A DNA stretch of 64,000 nucleotides from Pollutibacter soli (lineage in GTDB: Bacteria; Bacteroidota; Bacteroidia; Chitinophagales; Chitinophagaceae), in contig JARJHS010000009.1 of the NCBI GenBank assembly GCA_029269725.1, forward strand, positions 1 to 64,000. The letters run 5' to 3'. Positions within the stretch are counted from its first letter, which is position 1; each line of letters begins with the position of its first letter. The position numbers and the translations under genes were made by a program. The notes under the pieces were generated by a model that ran no database searches, had not been told where the DNA came from, and worked only from the letters and a program-made list of their open reading frames with translations. This document shows, piece by piece, positions 35,258 through 44,447 of the stretch.

Positions 35258-38200
35258 CTATCTGGATACAACCATTTTTCTATTCAGTATTACCGGGTTT
35301 CCATTCTGATCCTTCGCTTCGAGCCGGTACAGGTATGTTCCGGACGCAAGCTTTTGCGTTGCAAGATTGATCTGATGAATTCCTGCATTCATTTGACCAT
35401 CCACCAGCTGAATCAGTTTCTGCCCCTGCAGACTATAAACTGCAATCTGAATGCGTGTCGTAATCGGAACACTGTACCTGATCACCGTGTTGCTATTTGA
35501 AGGATTGGGGGCATTTTGTTCGAGCGTGAATTCCTGAACAATCGCCAATGGCTCTGGTTGCTGCTGTAGCTGTACTCCGTCTGCTGTGCGCCAGTCCCAA
35601 CCAAACAGGAAGTCGAAACCACAATAACAGAATTCCCAGTATATCGGCCAGTTTTCAACAGCCGTTGTTGCACCCTGCGTTTTAGGCACATACACTTTGA
35701 TCTTGTTGGTGCCTGTGTTGCCGCTCGCATCGCTTACAGCGAAATAGATGGTATATACCCGTCCATTACCTGTACTCATTCTTTCTTTCCGTAGCTGAAC
35801 AGATTTACAATCGGAAGCAATCCTGATATCTTTCGTCGTATTTCCGTCAGCATTTCCAGGTGCGTTTTCCAGTTCGTCGCTGGTTACTTTAATAATATTC
35901 ACATCCCGTATGTTGAGCTGGCTACAATTGTCATATACGGATTGTATACAATCGGCCAGGCTTAATGTCCGGTAGCTGCCGTCGGCATTGCCGCTGAGTA
36001 CAATCGGCTGTGGTTTTACCTGAATAGATGGTGCCTTGTTTTCTTTGACTTTAACACGGAATGTAGCCGTTGATTTGTTTCCGGAAGCATCAGTTGCGGT
36101 AGCAGTAACCGTAGTTGTACCTGCCGGGAATACAGATCCTGAAGCAGGACTTGTTGTCACTGTTACACCAGGACAATTGTCCGTCGCGCTTACTGTGAAA
36201 TTGATCTGCCGGCTGCAGGATCCGGAAGACGCATTCACACTGATATCCGGAGGATAGCGCAATTCCGGTTTTTGATTATCAATCACCCTGACAATAAAAT
36301 TGCAGGTAGCTCCTGATGATGAAGTAACTGTGACTACAGTATTTCCAACAGCAAAGTACGAACCGGAAGAAATGCTGTAACTAAGTGTTCCACAGGCACC
36401 GGCTTTTGTTGCCTGCGGGAATGTAACATAAGCACCGCATTTACCACGGGCTGTATATTGCGTAATGTCCGACGGGCAAGTCAGTGTACAATTACTGCAT
36501 CCAGCAACTGCCGGAGCTGAAATTGTTCTTACACAATTTTGCTCATCTGCGGAGAATTGAATTTCAATTGCAAAGGGGGCTCCGGTCGATTTCAGTTTTA
36601 TTGCTGTAAAGGTATGCGAGTTTCCGGAAACAGAACTAACGGGGACGGATACTGCCTGCAGTACATTGGGATTGCCTGCTTCAACTTCAAGTGTACCTGT
36701 TGCCGGCGCATTTACGAAGTTTACTATCAGATTAGCAGTAAAATAGTCGTCGGCAGGATCCGAAGTTCCGTTATTCTGACATGCACTGACATTTGTTAAG
36801 GATGCTGACGTTATTATACACAGAGGTGAACAGCCGCTGACTGCGGGAGCAGCGATAGTTCTCACGCAATTCGTCTGATTGACAGAGAACTGTATTTCTA
36901 CAGAAAATATAGCGCCTGTAGCTTTTAGTTTAATGCCTGTAAATGTGTGTGTGCCACCGGTCAGCGAGCTTACAGGGACGGATACTGTTTGAAGCACGTT
37001 CGGATTGCCGGGCTCGATTTCAAGTACGCCGGACGACGGCGGATTCTGAAAATTGACCGTCAGGTCCGCAGTGAAGTAATCGTCACCCGGGTTGCTCGTG
37101 CCATTATTATTGCAGGCACTAATGTTTGAGAAAGAAGCTGAGGTGATCGAGCATTCTCCCGGACAGTTTCCTGGCTGAAGAATGAAAATCTCCACTTCGT
37201 CTTCTCCGCCCGAACATACATTATTGCCGGGATCACTACTGAAAGCCTTGAATTTTATACTCGTCTGAGCCTGGCCGTTAGCATTGAGTACAAATTGTGC
37301 TTCTGTTTCTGTATCGGGAGTGATGAAAGTACCAAACTCCACATTTTTCTGCCAGACCATAGCATCTGCAACACCGCCCAATGTCGCTTTAAGATTTATT
37401 ACACTCGTAGCACAAACTGTCTGGTCAGGTCCCGCATTGATGAGTGAAGCAGGATCGATCCGGTATTCCACCTGATCAGTTGCAGCAGGGCAGTCTCCAT
37501 CAGGATCATTGGTGGTTAACGTAAGTGTGAGAATTGCTCCGCTGGCCAGCTCTGCTGCGGAAGGATTATAAGTAGCATTGAGCGTGTTGGCATCAGGTGA
37601 AAATGTTCCTGTTCCTCCACTCCAGGTTGCACTGGTTGCTGTTCCCGAAATTGAACCAGCCAGTTGTGGCGGATTAGCTGTCGCGCAGATCCGGATATCC
37701 GTTCCTGCATTTACGATTGGTGCGGGAAGAATAAAAATCTCCACTTCATCTTCTCCACCCTGGCAAACATTGTCGCCAGGATCATTTGTGAAAGCCTTGA
37801 ATTTGACGCTCGTCTGTGCCCGACCGTTAGCATTGAGTACAAATTGTGCATCTGGTCTTGTATCCTGTGTAATAAAAGTTCCGAATTCAACATTTTTCTG
37901 CCATACCATACTGGTGGCTACGCCGCTGAGTGTCGCATTGAACTGAATGACTCCAGTGGCGCAGATCGTCTGGTCAGGGCCGGCATTCACGATTGGCGCC
38001 GGATCGATCCGGTATTCGATCTGATCAACAGCTGCAGGGCAATCACCATCGGGATCGTTGGTTGTCAAAGTAAGTGTGAGAATTGCGCCGTTGGCCAGTT
38101 CAGAAGGAGAAGGATTATATGTGGCATCGAGTGTGTTGGCATTGGGAGAGAAAGTTCCTGCGCCGCCACTCCAGGTGGCGCTGGTGGCCGTTCCGGATAT

Positions 38201-39574
38201 TGATCCTGCCAGTTTGGGTAAAACGGCAGCAGCACAGATCCTTATATTTGTACCTGCTTCCACTTTCGGTGTAGCAAGGATAAAAATCTCCACTTCATCT
38301 TCACCACCCTGACAAACATTGTCCCCGGGATCATTTGTAAAGGCCTTGAATTTAACACTCGTCTGCGCCTGCCCGTTAGCATTGAATACAAACTGTGCGT
38401 CTGGCCTTGTATCCTGAGTAATAAAGGTTCCGAACTCAACATTTTTCTGCCATACCATTTGAGTAGCAACACCGCTGAGTGTGGCATTGAACTGAAGGAC
38501 GCCTGTTGCACAGATTGTCTGATCCGGGCCTGCGTTTACAATTGCTGCCGGATCTATCCGGTATTCCACCTGATCGGTTGCAGCAGGGCATTCACCAGCA
38601 GGATCGTTGGTTGTTAACGTAAGTATAATGATAGCGCCACTGCTGAGCTCTGCGGTGGATGGAACATATGTTGCATTAAGCGTGGTGGCATTGGGAGAAA
38701 ACGTTCCTGCACCACCACTCCAGGTGGCACTCGTTGCTGTTCCTGAAATCGACCCACCAAGCTGCGGAAGGGTAGAGGTAGCGCAAATCCTTATATCTGT
38801 CCCGGCACTTACGATTGGCGCGGGAAGAATAAAAATCTCCACTTCATCTTCTCCTCCGGGGCATACATTGTCTCCAGGGTCATTACTGAAAGCCTTGAAT
38901 TTTACACTCGTCTGTGCCTGGCCGTTAGCATTGAACCGGAATTTTGCATCAGGGTCAGTATCAGGGCCGATGAAAACCCCGAAATCGACATTCTTCTGCC
39001 ATACCATCTGCGTAGCAACACCGCCGAGTGTGGCATTTAACTGAACTACGCTGGTAGCACAAACAGTCTGGTCCGGTCCGGCATTGATGAGTGAAGCAGG
39101 ATCGATCCGGTAATTCATCTGATCAGCAACAACAACACAATTTTCGTCAGTGGTGTTTACTGTTAATGTAAGCATGATGGTACCACCGTTAGCGAGTTCT
39201 GCTGCGGATGGGATATATTTTGCATTCAGCGTATTTGCATTCGGCGAAAATGTGCCGGCTCCTCCGCTCCAGACAGGGTCGATTGCACTTCCACCCATTG
39301 TACCGGAAAGCAGAGGCAGATCTGCTGTTGCGCAGATACGAATGTCTTCACCCGCAGAGGCCGTAGCAGTGCATAACTCTCCGGTTGAACGATTTTCGTT
39401 TGCCGCGTTTATGACTGCAGTTTTTTTCTGTCCCGATTGAAAGCTTTGCGATGTCTGCGCCTCAGCATCAGTTACAAACACGTTGATTAAAAAAATACAC
39501 ATTACAAGAGAAAGGCTTTTGAAATATTTTCCCGGTGAAAAGCAGAGATAGGAGTATAGGTATGCCATGAGCAT
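35258..39574 (-). CDS. Giant T9SS-sorted repeat protein
   Basis: A 1438-residue exported protein. A signal peptide (hydrophobic about 20-34, ending DAEAQ near 40) is followed by four tandem repeats of exactly 183 residues (starting near 74, 257, 440 and 623). Two repeats of 111 residues follow (near 808 and 919), then two HYR-like domains and a linker. The protein ends in a type IX secretion sorting domain (NAPNPSNSNTVIRYSVP... near 1360, ending LNRKMVVSR). It is probably exported through T9SS and attached to the surface, as an adhesin or stalk-like protein. Each repeat has paired Cys (RICA, VCAT), which suggests disulfides. The last repeat is Cys-rich in a different way. Confidence 0.9.
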   Translation of the reverse strand: MLMAYLYSYLCFSPGKYFKSLSLVMCIFLINVFVTDAEAQTSQSFQSGQKKTAVINAANENRSTGELCTATASAGEDIRICATADLPLLSGTMGGSAIDPVWSGGAGTFSPNANTLNAKYIPSAAELANGGTIMLTLTVNTTDENCVVVADQMNYRIDPASLINAGPDQTVCATSVVQLNATLGGVATQMVWQKNVDFGVFIGPDTDPDAKFRFNANGQAQTSVKFKAFSNDPGDNVCPGGEDEVEIFILPAPIVSAGTDIRICATSTLPQLGGSISGTATSATWSGGAGTFSPNATTLNATYVPSTAELSSGAIIILTLTTNDPAGECPAATDQVEYRIDPAAIVNAGPDQTICATGVLQFNATLSGVATQMVWQKNVEFGTFITQDTRPDAQFVFNANGQAQTSVKFKAFTNDPGDNVCQGGEDEVEIFILATPKVEAGTNIRICAAAVLPKLAGSISGTATSATWSGGAGTFSPNANTLDATYNPSPSELANGAILTLTLTTNDPDGDCPAAVDQIEYRIDPAPIVNAGPDQTICATGVIQFNATLSGVATSMVWQKNVEFGTFITQDTRPDAQFVLNANGRAQTSVKFKAFTNDPGDNVCQGGEDEVEIFILPAPIVNAGTDIRICATANPPQLAGSISGTATSATWSGGTGTFSPDANTLNATYNPSAAELASGAILTLTLTTNDPDGDCPAATDQVEYRIDPASLINAGPDQTVCATSVINLKATLGGVADAMVWQKNVEFGTFITPDTETEAQFVLNANGQAQTSIKFKAFSSDPGNNVCSGGEDEVEIFILQPGNCPGECSITSASFSNISACNNNGTSNPGDDYFTADLTVNFQNPPSSGVLEIEPGNPNVLQTVSVPVSSLTGGTHTFTGIKLKATGAIFSVEIQFSVNQTNCVRTIAAPAVSGCSPLCIITSASLTNVSACQNNGTSDPADDYFTANLIVNFVNAPATGTLEVEAGNPNVLQAVSVPVSSVSGNSHTFTAIKLKSTGAPFAIEIQFSADEQNCVRTISAPAVAGCSNCTLTCPSDITQYTARGKCGAYVTFPQATKAGACGTLSYSISSGSYFAVGNTVVTVTSSSGATCNFIVRVIDNQKPELRYPPDISVNASSGSCSRQINFTVSATDNCPGVTVTTSPASGSVFPAGTTTVTATATDASGNKSTATFRVKVKENKAPSIQVKPQPIVLSGNADGSYRTLSLADCIQSVYDNCSQLNIRDVNIIKVTSDELENAPGNADGNTTKDIRIASDCKSVQLRKERMSTGNGRVYTIYFAVSDASGNTGTNKIKVYVPKTQGATTAVENWPIYWEFCYCGFDFLFGWDWRTADGVQLQQQPEPLAIVQEFTLEQNAPNPSNSNTVIRYSVPITTRIQIAVYSLQGQKLIQLVDGQMNAGIHQINLATQKLASGTYLYRLEAKDQNGNPVILNRKMVVSR
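37159..39355 (-). repeat. Four tandem 549-base coding repeats
   Basis: The four 183-residue units of the T9SS protein have a constant period, with no insertion or deletion between equivalent AGxDIRIC sites. In the second half of each unit the inner copies 2 and 3 share ICATG and ATLSGVA. Copies 1 and 4 share VCATSV and ATLGGVA instead. This nested pattern fits growth from an older pair by unequal exchange. Confidence 0.88.
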
Positions 39575-40020
39575 TTAGTTTATTATTCAATTGAAGTGTG
39601 TTTCAGCCTGAATTAAAAAAGTGGCATCCAGATTATCGAAATAGCATTAAATCAAATATTCGGACGATGCAAAGTATTTGTGGGTCGGAGGAAAAGATAT
39701 TGACTCAAAAAAAAGTAATTCGGGTAAAGAAGCTACCGGGCATCACAGCCAAATGTCAGTTAGAGAGGAATAACAGTTATAAGATCAGTAAAAGAAAAAT
39801 GATATGGATAGGGATCAGATAAAAAATTAATCCTGATTAAAATAACAGGTTTTTTTGAATATTCAAAGTTTTCCGAAGCTTAAATTAAAATTCAGACAAG
39901 GGTGAAAAGGCAAAACAGGAATCAAAAATGAAAAAAGTTTTTACTCAATCGCTTGATTCATATGCAAAAGAAAAAGGATTACCGTTGTGCCGGTAATCCT
40001 TCTCAATGAAAAAAATACTT
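39575..40020. other. AT-rich intergenic stretch
   Basis: It separates the T9SS gene from the DinB-like gene (both minus strand). The first 390 bases show no credible gene; a 74-codon frame at 39598-39822 has no recognisable features. The last part contains the minus-strand terminator at 39963-40001. The promoter of the T9SS gene should lie near 39580-39650 but was not identified with confidence. Confidence 0.5.
39963..40001 (-). terminator. Intrinsic terminator after the DinB-like gene
   Basis: An 11-base perfect stem (39974-39984 with 39991-40001) and a six-base loop, followed on the minus strand by T5-C-T4. It starts 20 bases beyond the stop of the DinB-like gene. Confidence 0.92.
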
Positions 40021-40464
40021 TTATTTCACAAGTCTCCGATGGTAGTTGATCTGGCCGATATGATAGCTCAAATGGCTCAAGAAGAAAACAAGTATATATT
40101 CTGTTGATTTTGGTTCATCAAGGAATGTGATTGGAAAATTACTGTCCAGCTCTTTTTTTGAAATCTGCTCAAGTGTATCTGTAACGATTCTTTTGGAGTT
40201 GGCAATTTCTTCCAGTAATTTTTGTTTGGGGATATTTTTCAGTTTGAATTCTGCATCACGATTGCGGATATACCCTGAATCACCAAGAGTAGCGCCAATG
40301 AAGTGCTGCAGATTACCTGTGAGATGTAAACAGAGATTACCACCGCTATTCAGAATATCACCGCCGATCTTCCACAGTTGTTCATCACTTTCATATAAAC
40401 TAATTTCTTTTTCGAGCTTATCCAGTTCCTTGTCATACAGGTCAATCAATACCGTGGTGATCAT
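40021..40464 (-). CDS. DinB-like (DUF1572) four-helix protein
   Basis: A 147-residue protein of the DinB/YfiT metal-binding four-helix type. Histidines in NLCLHLTGNLQHFIGATLG (near residues 43-61) and in the C-terminal FLSHLSYHIGQINYHRR (near 127-143) are the expected metal ligands. Some relatives are bacillithiol or other thiol transferases, others are of unknown use; nothing here decides. It has its own terminator. Confidence 0.82.
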   Translation of the reverse strand: MITTVLIDLYDKELDKLEKEISLYESDEQLWKIGGDILNSGGNLCLHLTGNLQHFIGATLGDSGYIRNRDAEFKLKNIPKQKLLEEIANSKRIVTDTLEQISKKELDSNFPITFLDEPKSTEYILVFFLSHLSYHIGQINYHRRLVK

Positions 40465-40581
40465 ATTTGATTTTTGAGGCAGCTAAATTAATAAAACAAG
40501 TTTGTTATTACCCAGTAAAATTTATTGTTTCAGGCAAAAAAATTGTTGCAGGAGAATTGGAATAAACAAAAAAGAAGATTA

Positions 40582-41157
40582 CTACTTTATGCTTTTTACC
40601 ATCAGATCAATTCCTGCGGCTGTTCCGGTTATTTTCAATAATACAGGATAAGAATCATCATTCAGAATCCACATACGTGTAGAACCAGAACTATTTTCTG
40701 CATAGACCGCATCGATTGTTTTTCCATCGACAACAATTTCTTCACCTTTCGGAACTGCTTTCCATGTAAAATCCATGCCATCATATGTTCCTTTTTTCAA
40801 CGACTTGAGATCTTTTAAAAATTTACGTGAAGCCATCAGGATCGTTTGATCTTCGCCCAACCTGCGTTCTTCACCCGCTTCCGGTTGATCCCAATTGAAA
40901 GAGGAACCTTTTTCAAGATTGTTTTTTGTATTTACGAATTTTCCGGTTGTAGTCCCCATGAAGTCATAATCAAGAATTATTTCCGCATCACTGACTGTTG
41001 CCACTTTGGTCGTGAGGGGCATCGCCTGTCCCTGAGAGATGACTTCATAATCGAGTTGCAGACCCGGTTTTACAGAAAGTTTCGAGGGTTTAGTTTGAGC
41101 ATTGGTTCCCAGAGTAACTGATAAAAAAAGAAATGTCAGGAGAGAGGATAATTTCAT
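40582..41157 (-). CDS. Exported protein, unknown function
   Basis: A 191-residue protein that begins with a signal peptide (MKLSSLLTFLFLSVTLGTNAQ). I use this Met at 41157 rather than the frame's first Met at 41229, which would put a polar stretch before the signal. The mature part is beta-rich with a conserved-looking GTYDGMDFTWKAVPKGEEIVVDGKTIDAVYAEN segment (in part). It resembles DUF3108-like periplasmic proteins, but I cannot assign a function. It lies 117 bases upstream of the DinB-like gene on the same strand. Confidence 0.72.
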   Translation of the reverse strand: MKLSSLLTFLFLSVTLGTNAQTKPSKLSVKPGLQLDYEVISQGQAMPLTTKVATVSDAEIILDYDFMGTTTGKFVNTKNNLEKGSSFNWDQPEAGEERRLGEDQTILMASRKFLKDLKSLKKGTYDGMDFTWKAVPKGEEIVVDGKTIDAVYAENSSGSTRMWILNDDSYPVLLKITGTAAGIDLMVKSIK

Positions 41158-41473
41158 AAAGACTAAGTTTTTGAAGATGAAAATATTCAGATTAGATTGA
41201 TGAGCCATCTCTTTGTGAATAATTCTCACAGATTTTTTAGGAGCGGCAAAATTATAGTTGACTGCTCAATTAAATTGATTTTCGCTTAAGATCCATGTAT
41301 ATGCAATGAATGATCGTAAATAATCGTGTGCAGTAGCTTCTTTTCAGCCCTTGGTGTAAATTGTATATAACTGAAAGTCAATAATTTAGGTTGAACCGGA
41401 ACTGGTGCTACAACGGCTTTTAAAATCAGTGAAAAAACCTGCGGGAAAAGGATCGTCTGAGCTTTAGTTTATA

Positions 41474-41481
41474 TAACTTTG
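41474..41481 (+). promoter_or_regulatory. -7 element before rpsA
   Basis: TAACTTTG matches the Bacteroidota -7 consensus TAnnTTTG exactly. No clear -33 TTG is present at the usual distance. It leaves a leader of about 55 bases for rpsA. Confidence 0.6.
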
Positions 41482-41526
41482 CACTCCCCAAATCAGACCT
41501 GACAAAACAGGCCTGAAATTCAAACA

Positions 41527-41534
41527 AAAGGAGG
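41527..41534 (+). promoter_or_regulatory. Strong Shine-Dalgarno site of rpsA
   Basis: AAAGGAGG, 9 bases before the GTG start, is a full complement to the 16S anti-Shine-Dalgarno core. Such a site is exceptional here; together with rpsH it is one of two clear cases in the window. It also decides the GTG start. Confidence 0.75.
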
Positions 41535-41543
41535 ACTTAAATA

Positions 41544-43388
41544 GTGGAAGAAAACACAACACTACAAACAGCCCCTGCTGTGGCACCAACAGCACACGAT
41601 GATTTTGATTGGAGCATTGACAAACGCAATGTTGCCAGTTATGACACTGCCGAAAAAGAAAAATACGATGCAGTGTATGAAGGAACTTTCAAAACGATCA
41701 CCGACGGTGAGATGATTGAAGGTACCGTGGTTGCGCTTACCAAAACTGATGTAGTTATCAACATTGGTTTCAAAAGCGACGGACTTGTTTCTCTCAATGA
41801 GTTCCGCGATTTGCCGAATCTGAAAACCGGCGAAAAAGTTGAGGTAATGGTGGTTGAAAAAGAAGACCGTGAAGGTCATCTTCACCTTAGCCGCAAACAG
41901 GCACGCATCACCCGCGCCTGGGAAAAAATTGTTGAAGTACACAAAACCGGCGATGTTGTTACCGGTCTCGTTACCAGCAAAACCAAAGGTGGTCTTATCG
42001 TTGACATTTATGGTATGGAAACCTTCCTTCCAGGTTCTCAGATCGATGTTAAACCTGTTACTGATTACGATCAGTTTGTGGGTAAAACAATGGAATTTAA
42101 AGTGGTTAAGATCAACGAAACCATTAAGAATGCTGTTGTATCTCACAAAGCGCTTATCGAAAGCGATATCGAAGCACAACGTGCCGAGATCATGGGTAAA
42201 CTTGAGAAAGGCCAGGTACTCGAAGGAACCATCAAGAATATTACAGACTTCGGTGCATTCCTTGACCTGGGTGGCGTAGACGGTCTGCTGTATATCACTG
42301 ATATCAGCTGGGGCCGTATCAACCATCCATCAGAAGTACTGAAAATGGATCAGAAACTGAATGTGGTTGTCCTTGATTTCGATGATGAAAAACGCCGCAT
42401 CAGCCTTGGTCTGAAACAACTTACTCCTCATCCGTGGGATACTCTTCCAACATGGGTAGCCGAAGGTGCTTCAGTAAAAGGTAAAGTTGTAAACATTGAA
42501 GATTACGGTGCATTCCTGGAAATTCTGCCTGGTGTTGAAGGTCTGGTTCACGTCAGCGAAATTTCATGGGCGAATTCACCAATCAATGCAAAAGAATTCT
42601 TCAAACTCGGTGATGAGTATGAAGCGAAGATCGTTACACTGGATAAGGACAGTCGTAAGATGAGTTTGTCTATTAAACAACTCACTGTTGATCCATGGAG
42701 CGAAATCGAAACAAAATATCCCGTTGACAGCCGTCATAAAGGAACAGTGAAGAACATCACTCCTTACGGTGTATTTGTTGAACTTGAACCAGGCATCGGT
42801 GGCATGATCCACATCAGTGACCTGAGCTGGCTGAAACGCTTCAATCATCCTTCTGAATATACAAAAACAGGTTCACAGATCGATGTGGTTATCCTGAATA
42901 TTGACAAAGAAAACAGGAAGCTGCAGCTTGGTCACAAGCAGCTGGAAGAAGATCCCTGGAATACATTACAGGATACTTTCGCAGTTGGAACCATTCATGA
43001 AGGAACTGTAACCCGCAAAGACGATAAAGGTGCTATCGTTCAACTGCCTTACGGACTGGAAGGATTCGCTCCTAACCGCCACCTGGCAAAAGAAGATGGT
43101 AAATCTATCGTTGCTGACGAAACAGCTCAGTTCATGGTGATTGAATTCGATCGCAATGAAAAACGTATCGTTCTTAGTCATGCAAGAATCTGGGAACAGT
43201 CAAAAGCAGAAGAGAAAGAAGCACAGAATAAGGAGAAGAAAGCAGAAGCTTTGAAAACGAAGAAAGCAGTAAAAGATGTTCAGGGTAAAGTTGAGAAGAC
43301 AACTCTCGGCGACCTTGGCGTTCTTGCTGAATTGAAGAAGAAACTGGAAGGTGGAAGTGAAGAAGCTTCAGGCAATGAAGAGAAATAA
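41544..43388 (+). CDS. rpsA: 30S ribosomal protein S1
   Basis: A 614-residue bS1, an mRNA-binding protein of the small subunit. Six S1 (OB-fold) domains follow each other from about residue 50 to 555, with repeated patterns such as GTIKNITDFGAFLDLGGVDGLLYITDISWGRINHPSEV (in part) and GMIHISDLSW. The N-terminal 45 residues are acidic and the last 60 are Lys/Glu-rich and probably disordered. The start is GTG, fixed by the strong Shine-Dalgarno site. S1 is usually autoregulated at translation. Confidence 0.98.
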   Translation: MEENTTLQTAPAVAPTAHDDFDWSIDKRNVASYDTAEKEKYDAVYEGTFKTITDGEMIEGTVVALTKTDVVINIGFKSDGLVSLNEFRDLPNLKTGEKVEVMVVEKEDREGHLHLSRKQARITRAWEKIVEVHKTGDVVTGLVTSKTKGGLIVDIYGMETFLPGSQIDVKPVTDYDQFVGKTMEFKVVKINETIKNAVVSHKALIESDIEAQRAEIMGKLEKGQVLEGTIKNITDFGAFLDLGGVDGLLYITDISWGRINHPSEVLKMDQKLNVVVLDFDDEKRRISLGLKQLTPHPWDTLPTWVAEGASVKGKVVNIEDYGAFLEILPGVEGLVHVSEISWANSPINAKEFFKLGDEYEAKIVTLDKDSRKMSLSIKQLTVDPWSEIETKYPVDSRHKGTVKNITPYGVFVELEPGIGGMIHISDLSWLKRFNHPSEYTKTGSQIDVVILNIDKENRKLQLGHKQLEEDPWNTLQDTFAVGTIHEGTVTRKDDKGAIVQLPYGLEGFAPNRHLAKEDGKSIVADETAQFMVIEFDRNEKRIVLSHARIWEQSKAEEKEAQNKEKKAEALKTKKAVKDVQGKVEKTTLGDLGVLAELKKKLEGGSEEASGNEEK

Positions 43389-43405
43389 TCATTCCGAATG
43401 ATCAT

Positions 43406-43435
43406 AAAAATCCCGGCCGTCAAGCCGGGATTTTT
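43406..43435 (+). terminator. Intrinsic terminator after rpsA
   Basis: A perfect 12-base stem (43406-43417 with 43424-43435), six-base loop and terminal T run. It lies 17 bases beyond the rpsA stop; the HAD gene opposite ends further on. Confidence 0.92.
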
Positions 43436-43580
43436 CGTTCAACGTAAAACGTATAACGTTGGACGTTAACTGATCCGTTGGTGAAACTGTTCGTAATTGA
43501 TAGTCATTGTGATTGTAAGGTTATTTGCACTTTCATAGGCTTACGTCTAACCTTATACGTTAAACGTTATACGTTAAGCC
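43436..43580. repeat. Dispersed AACGTT repeat, copies 3 and 4
   Basis: Two clusters of CGTTCAACGTAAAACGT-type words stand at 43436-43470 and 43546-43580, with about 75 unremarkable bases between. The right cluster supplies the last codons and the stop of the HAD gene (LNV, stop at 43567-43569). It shares words with 13301-13352 and 24602-24670. Confidence 0.6.
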
Positions 43581-44229
43581 TCCTAAGTATTTCATCATCA
43601 AAATTTGTGAGACTGTCAAGAACGTAGTCTGCAGCAAGCCATCGCCACTCATGACGGCGGGCAGGATCTGGTACCACCACACATTTCAGTTTCGCTGCTT
43701 TTGCTGCAATCATTCCATTATATGAATCTTCAAAACAAAGAACAGAAGAATGATGACTGCCTAATGCTTCAACACAATTCAGGTATACCTGTGGGTGGGG
43801 CTTACCGTAAGGAAGGGCTTCTGCTGAACATATCGCCTGGAAATATTCTTTCAGTCCTGTACGTGCAAACATCGCATCAACAATGACAATAGGAGAGGAA
43901 GTTGCAAGTCCGATTTTGAAATCCTTGTCGCTGAAAAAAAGAATTTTATCGATTGCGCCAGGCATGAGTTTACCCTGGTTGCGTATATGGTCGACCACTA
44001 ACCCAGTGATAGCCAGTTCAGCAGCAGGTAACTCATCATAAGAAATCGAATGCCGTGTAAACCAGAAGTCAAGAAACTCGCGGGTCCGTAAGCCGATTGT
44101 AGTTGCATATTCTTCTTCATTGAGCGCCACGCCATATCCTGCCATCACTTTAACCGCTGCTTCGAACCATAAAGGTTCCGAGTCGAGGAGCAACCCATCC
44201 ATATCGAAAATAACCGTGTTCAGATACAT
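43567..44229 (-). CDS. HAD-family sugar phosphatase, HxpB/YniC-like
   Basis: A 220-residue haloacid dehalogenase superfamily enzyme. The nucleophile motif FDMDGLLLDSEP (Asp9, Asp11), motif II ATSSP, the Lys of GKPHPQVY and the acid pair CFEDSYNG are all present. The cap is helical, as in 2-deoxyglucose-6-phosphatase and beta-phosphoglucomutase. It probably removes phosphate from a hexose phosphate in the cytoplasm; the substrate is not certain. Its last three codons lie in a dispersed repeat. Confidence 0.88.
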   Translation of the reverse strand: MYLNTVIFDMDGLLLDSEPLWFEAAVKVMAGYGVALNEEEYATTIGLRTREFLDFWFTRHSISYDELPAAELAITGLVVDHIRNQGKLMPGAIDKILFFSDKDFKIGLATSSPIVIVDAMFARTGLKEYFQAICSAEALPYGKPHPQVYLNCVEALGSHHSSVLCFEDSYNGMIAAKAAKLKCVVVPDPARRHEWRWLAADYVLDSLTNFDDEILRRLNV

Positions 44230-44447
44230 TTTTCAAAGATAATGGACTGCTTATTAATCATTTGTTGTGAAATTGAAAGATAAAACCCGATTATGTAAAG
44301 CGTATAATTACCATCGCAAATGCAGCAGGGATAAGGGTTTCAGGTTCCTTATCAAAAATATTTCGGAAATAAAATAGGAAAAACTCCGTTCCATATATAT
44401 TAACGCAGTCCGTACACTATCCAATAAGCAATAAATCCTTCGTGTCC

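Larger units (their letters stand above)
41158..41543. other. Intergenic region ahead of rpsA
   Basis: It separates the divergent genes at 41157 (minus) and rpsA (plus). The right end holds the rpsA -7 element (41474-41481) and Shine-Dalgarno site (41527-41534). No gene was recognised in the remaining 300 bases. Confidence 0.55.

Noticed and set aside
37578-39440. Several plus-strand frames (up to 179 codons) that resemble each other
   Set aside because: They mirror the 549-base repeats of the T9SS gene on the other strand. Their mutual similarity comes from the repeats, not from being a gene family.
39598-39822. 74-codon plus-strand frame in the AT-rich gap
   Set aside because: No signal peptide, domain, promoter or conserved neighbour; the composition is that of random AT-rich DNA.
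41562-42326. 254-codon minus-strand frame inside rpsA
   Set aside because: It is antisense to the S1 domains, without a plausible start signal or domain.
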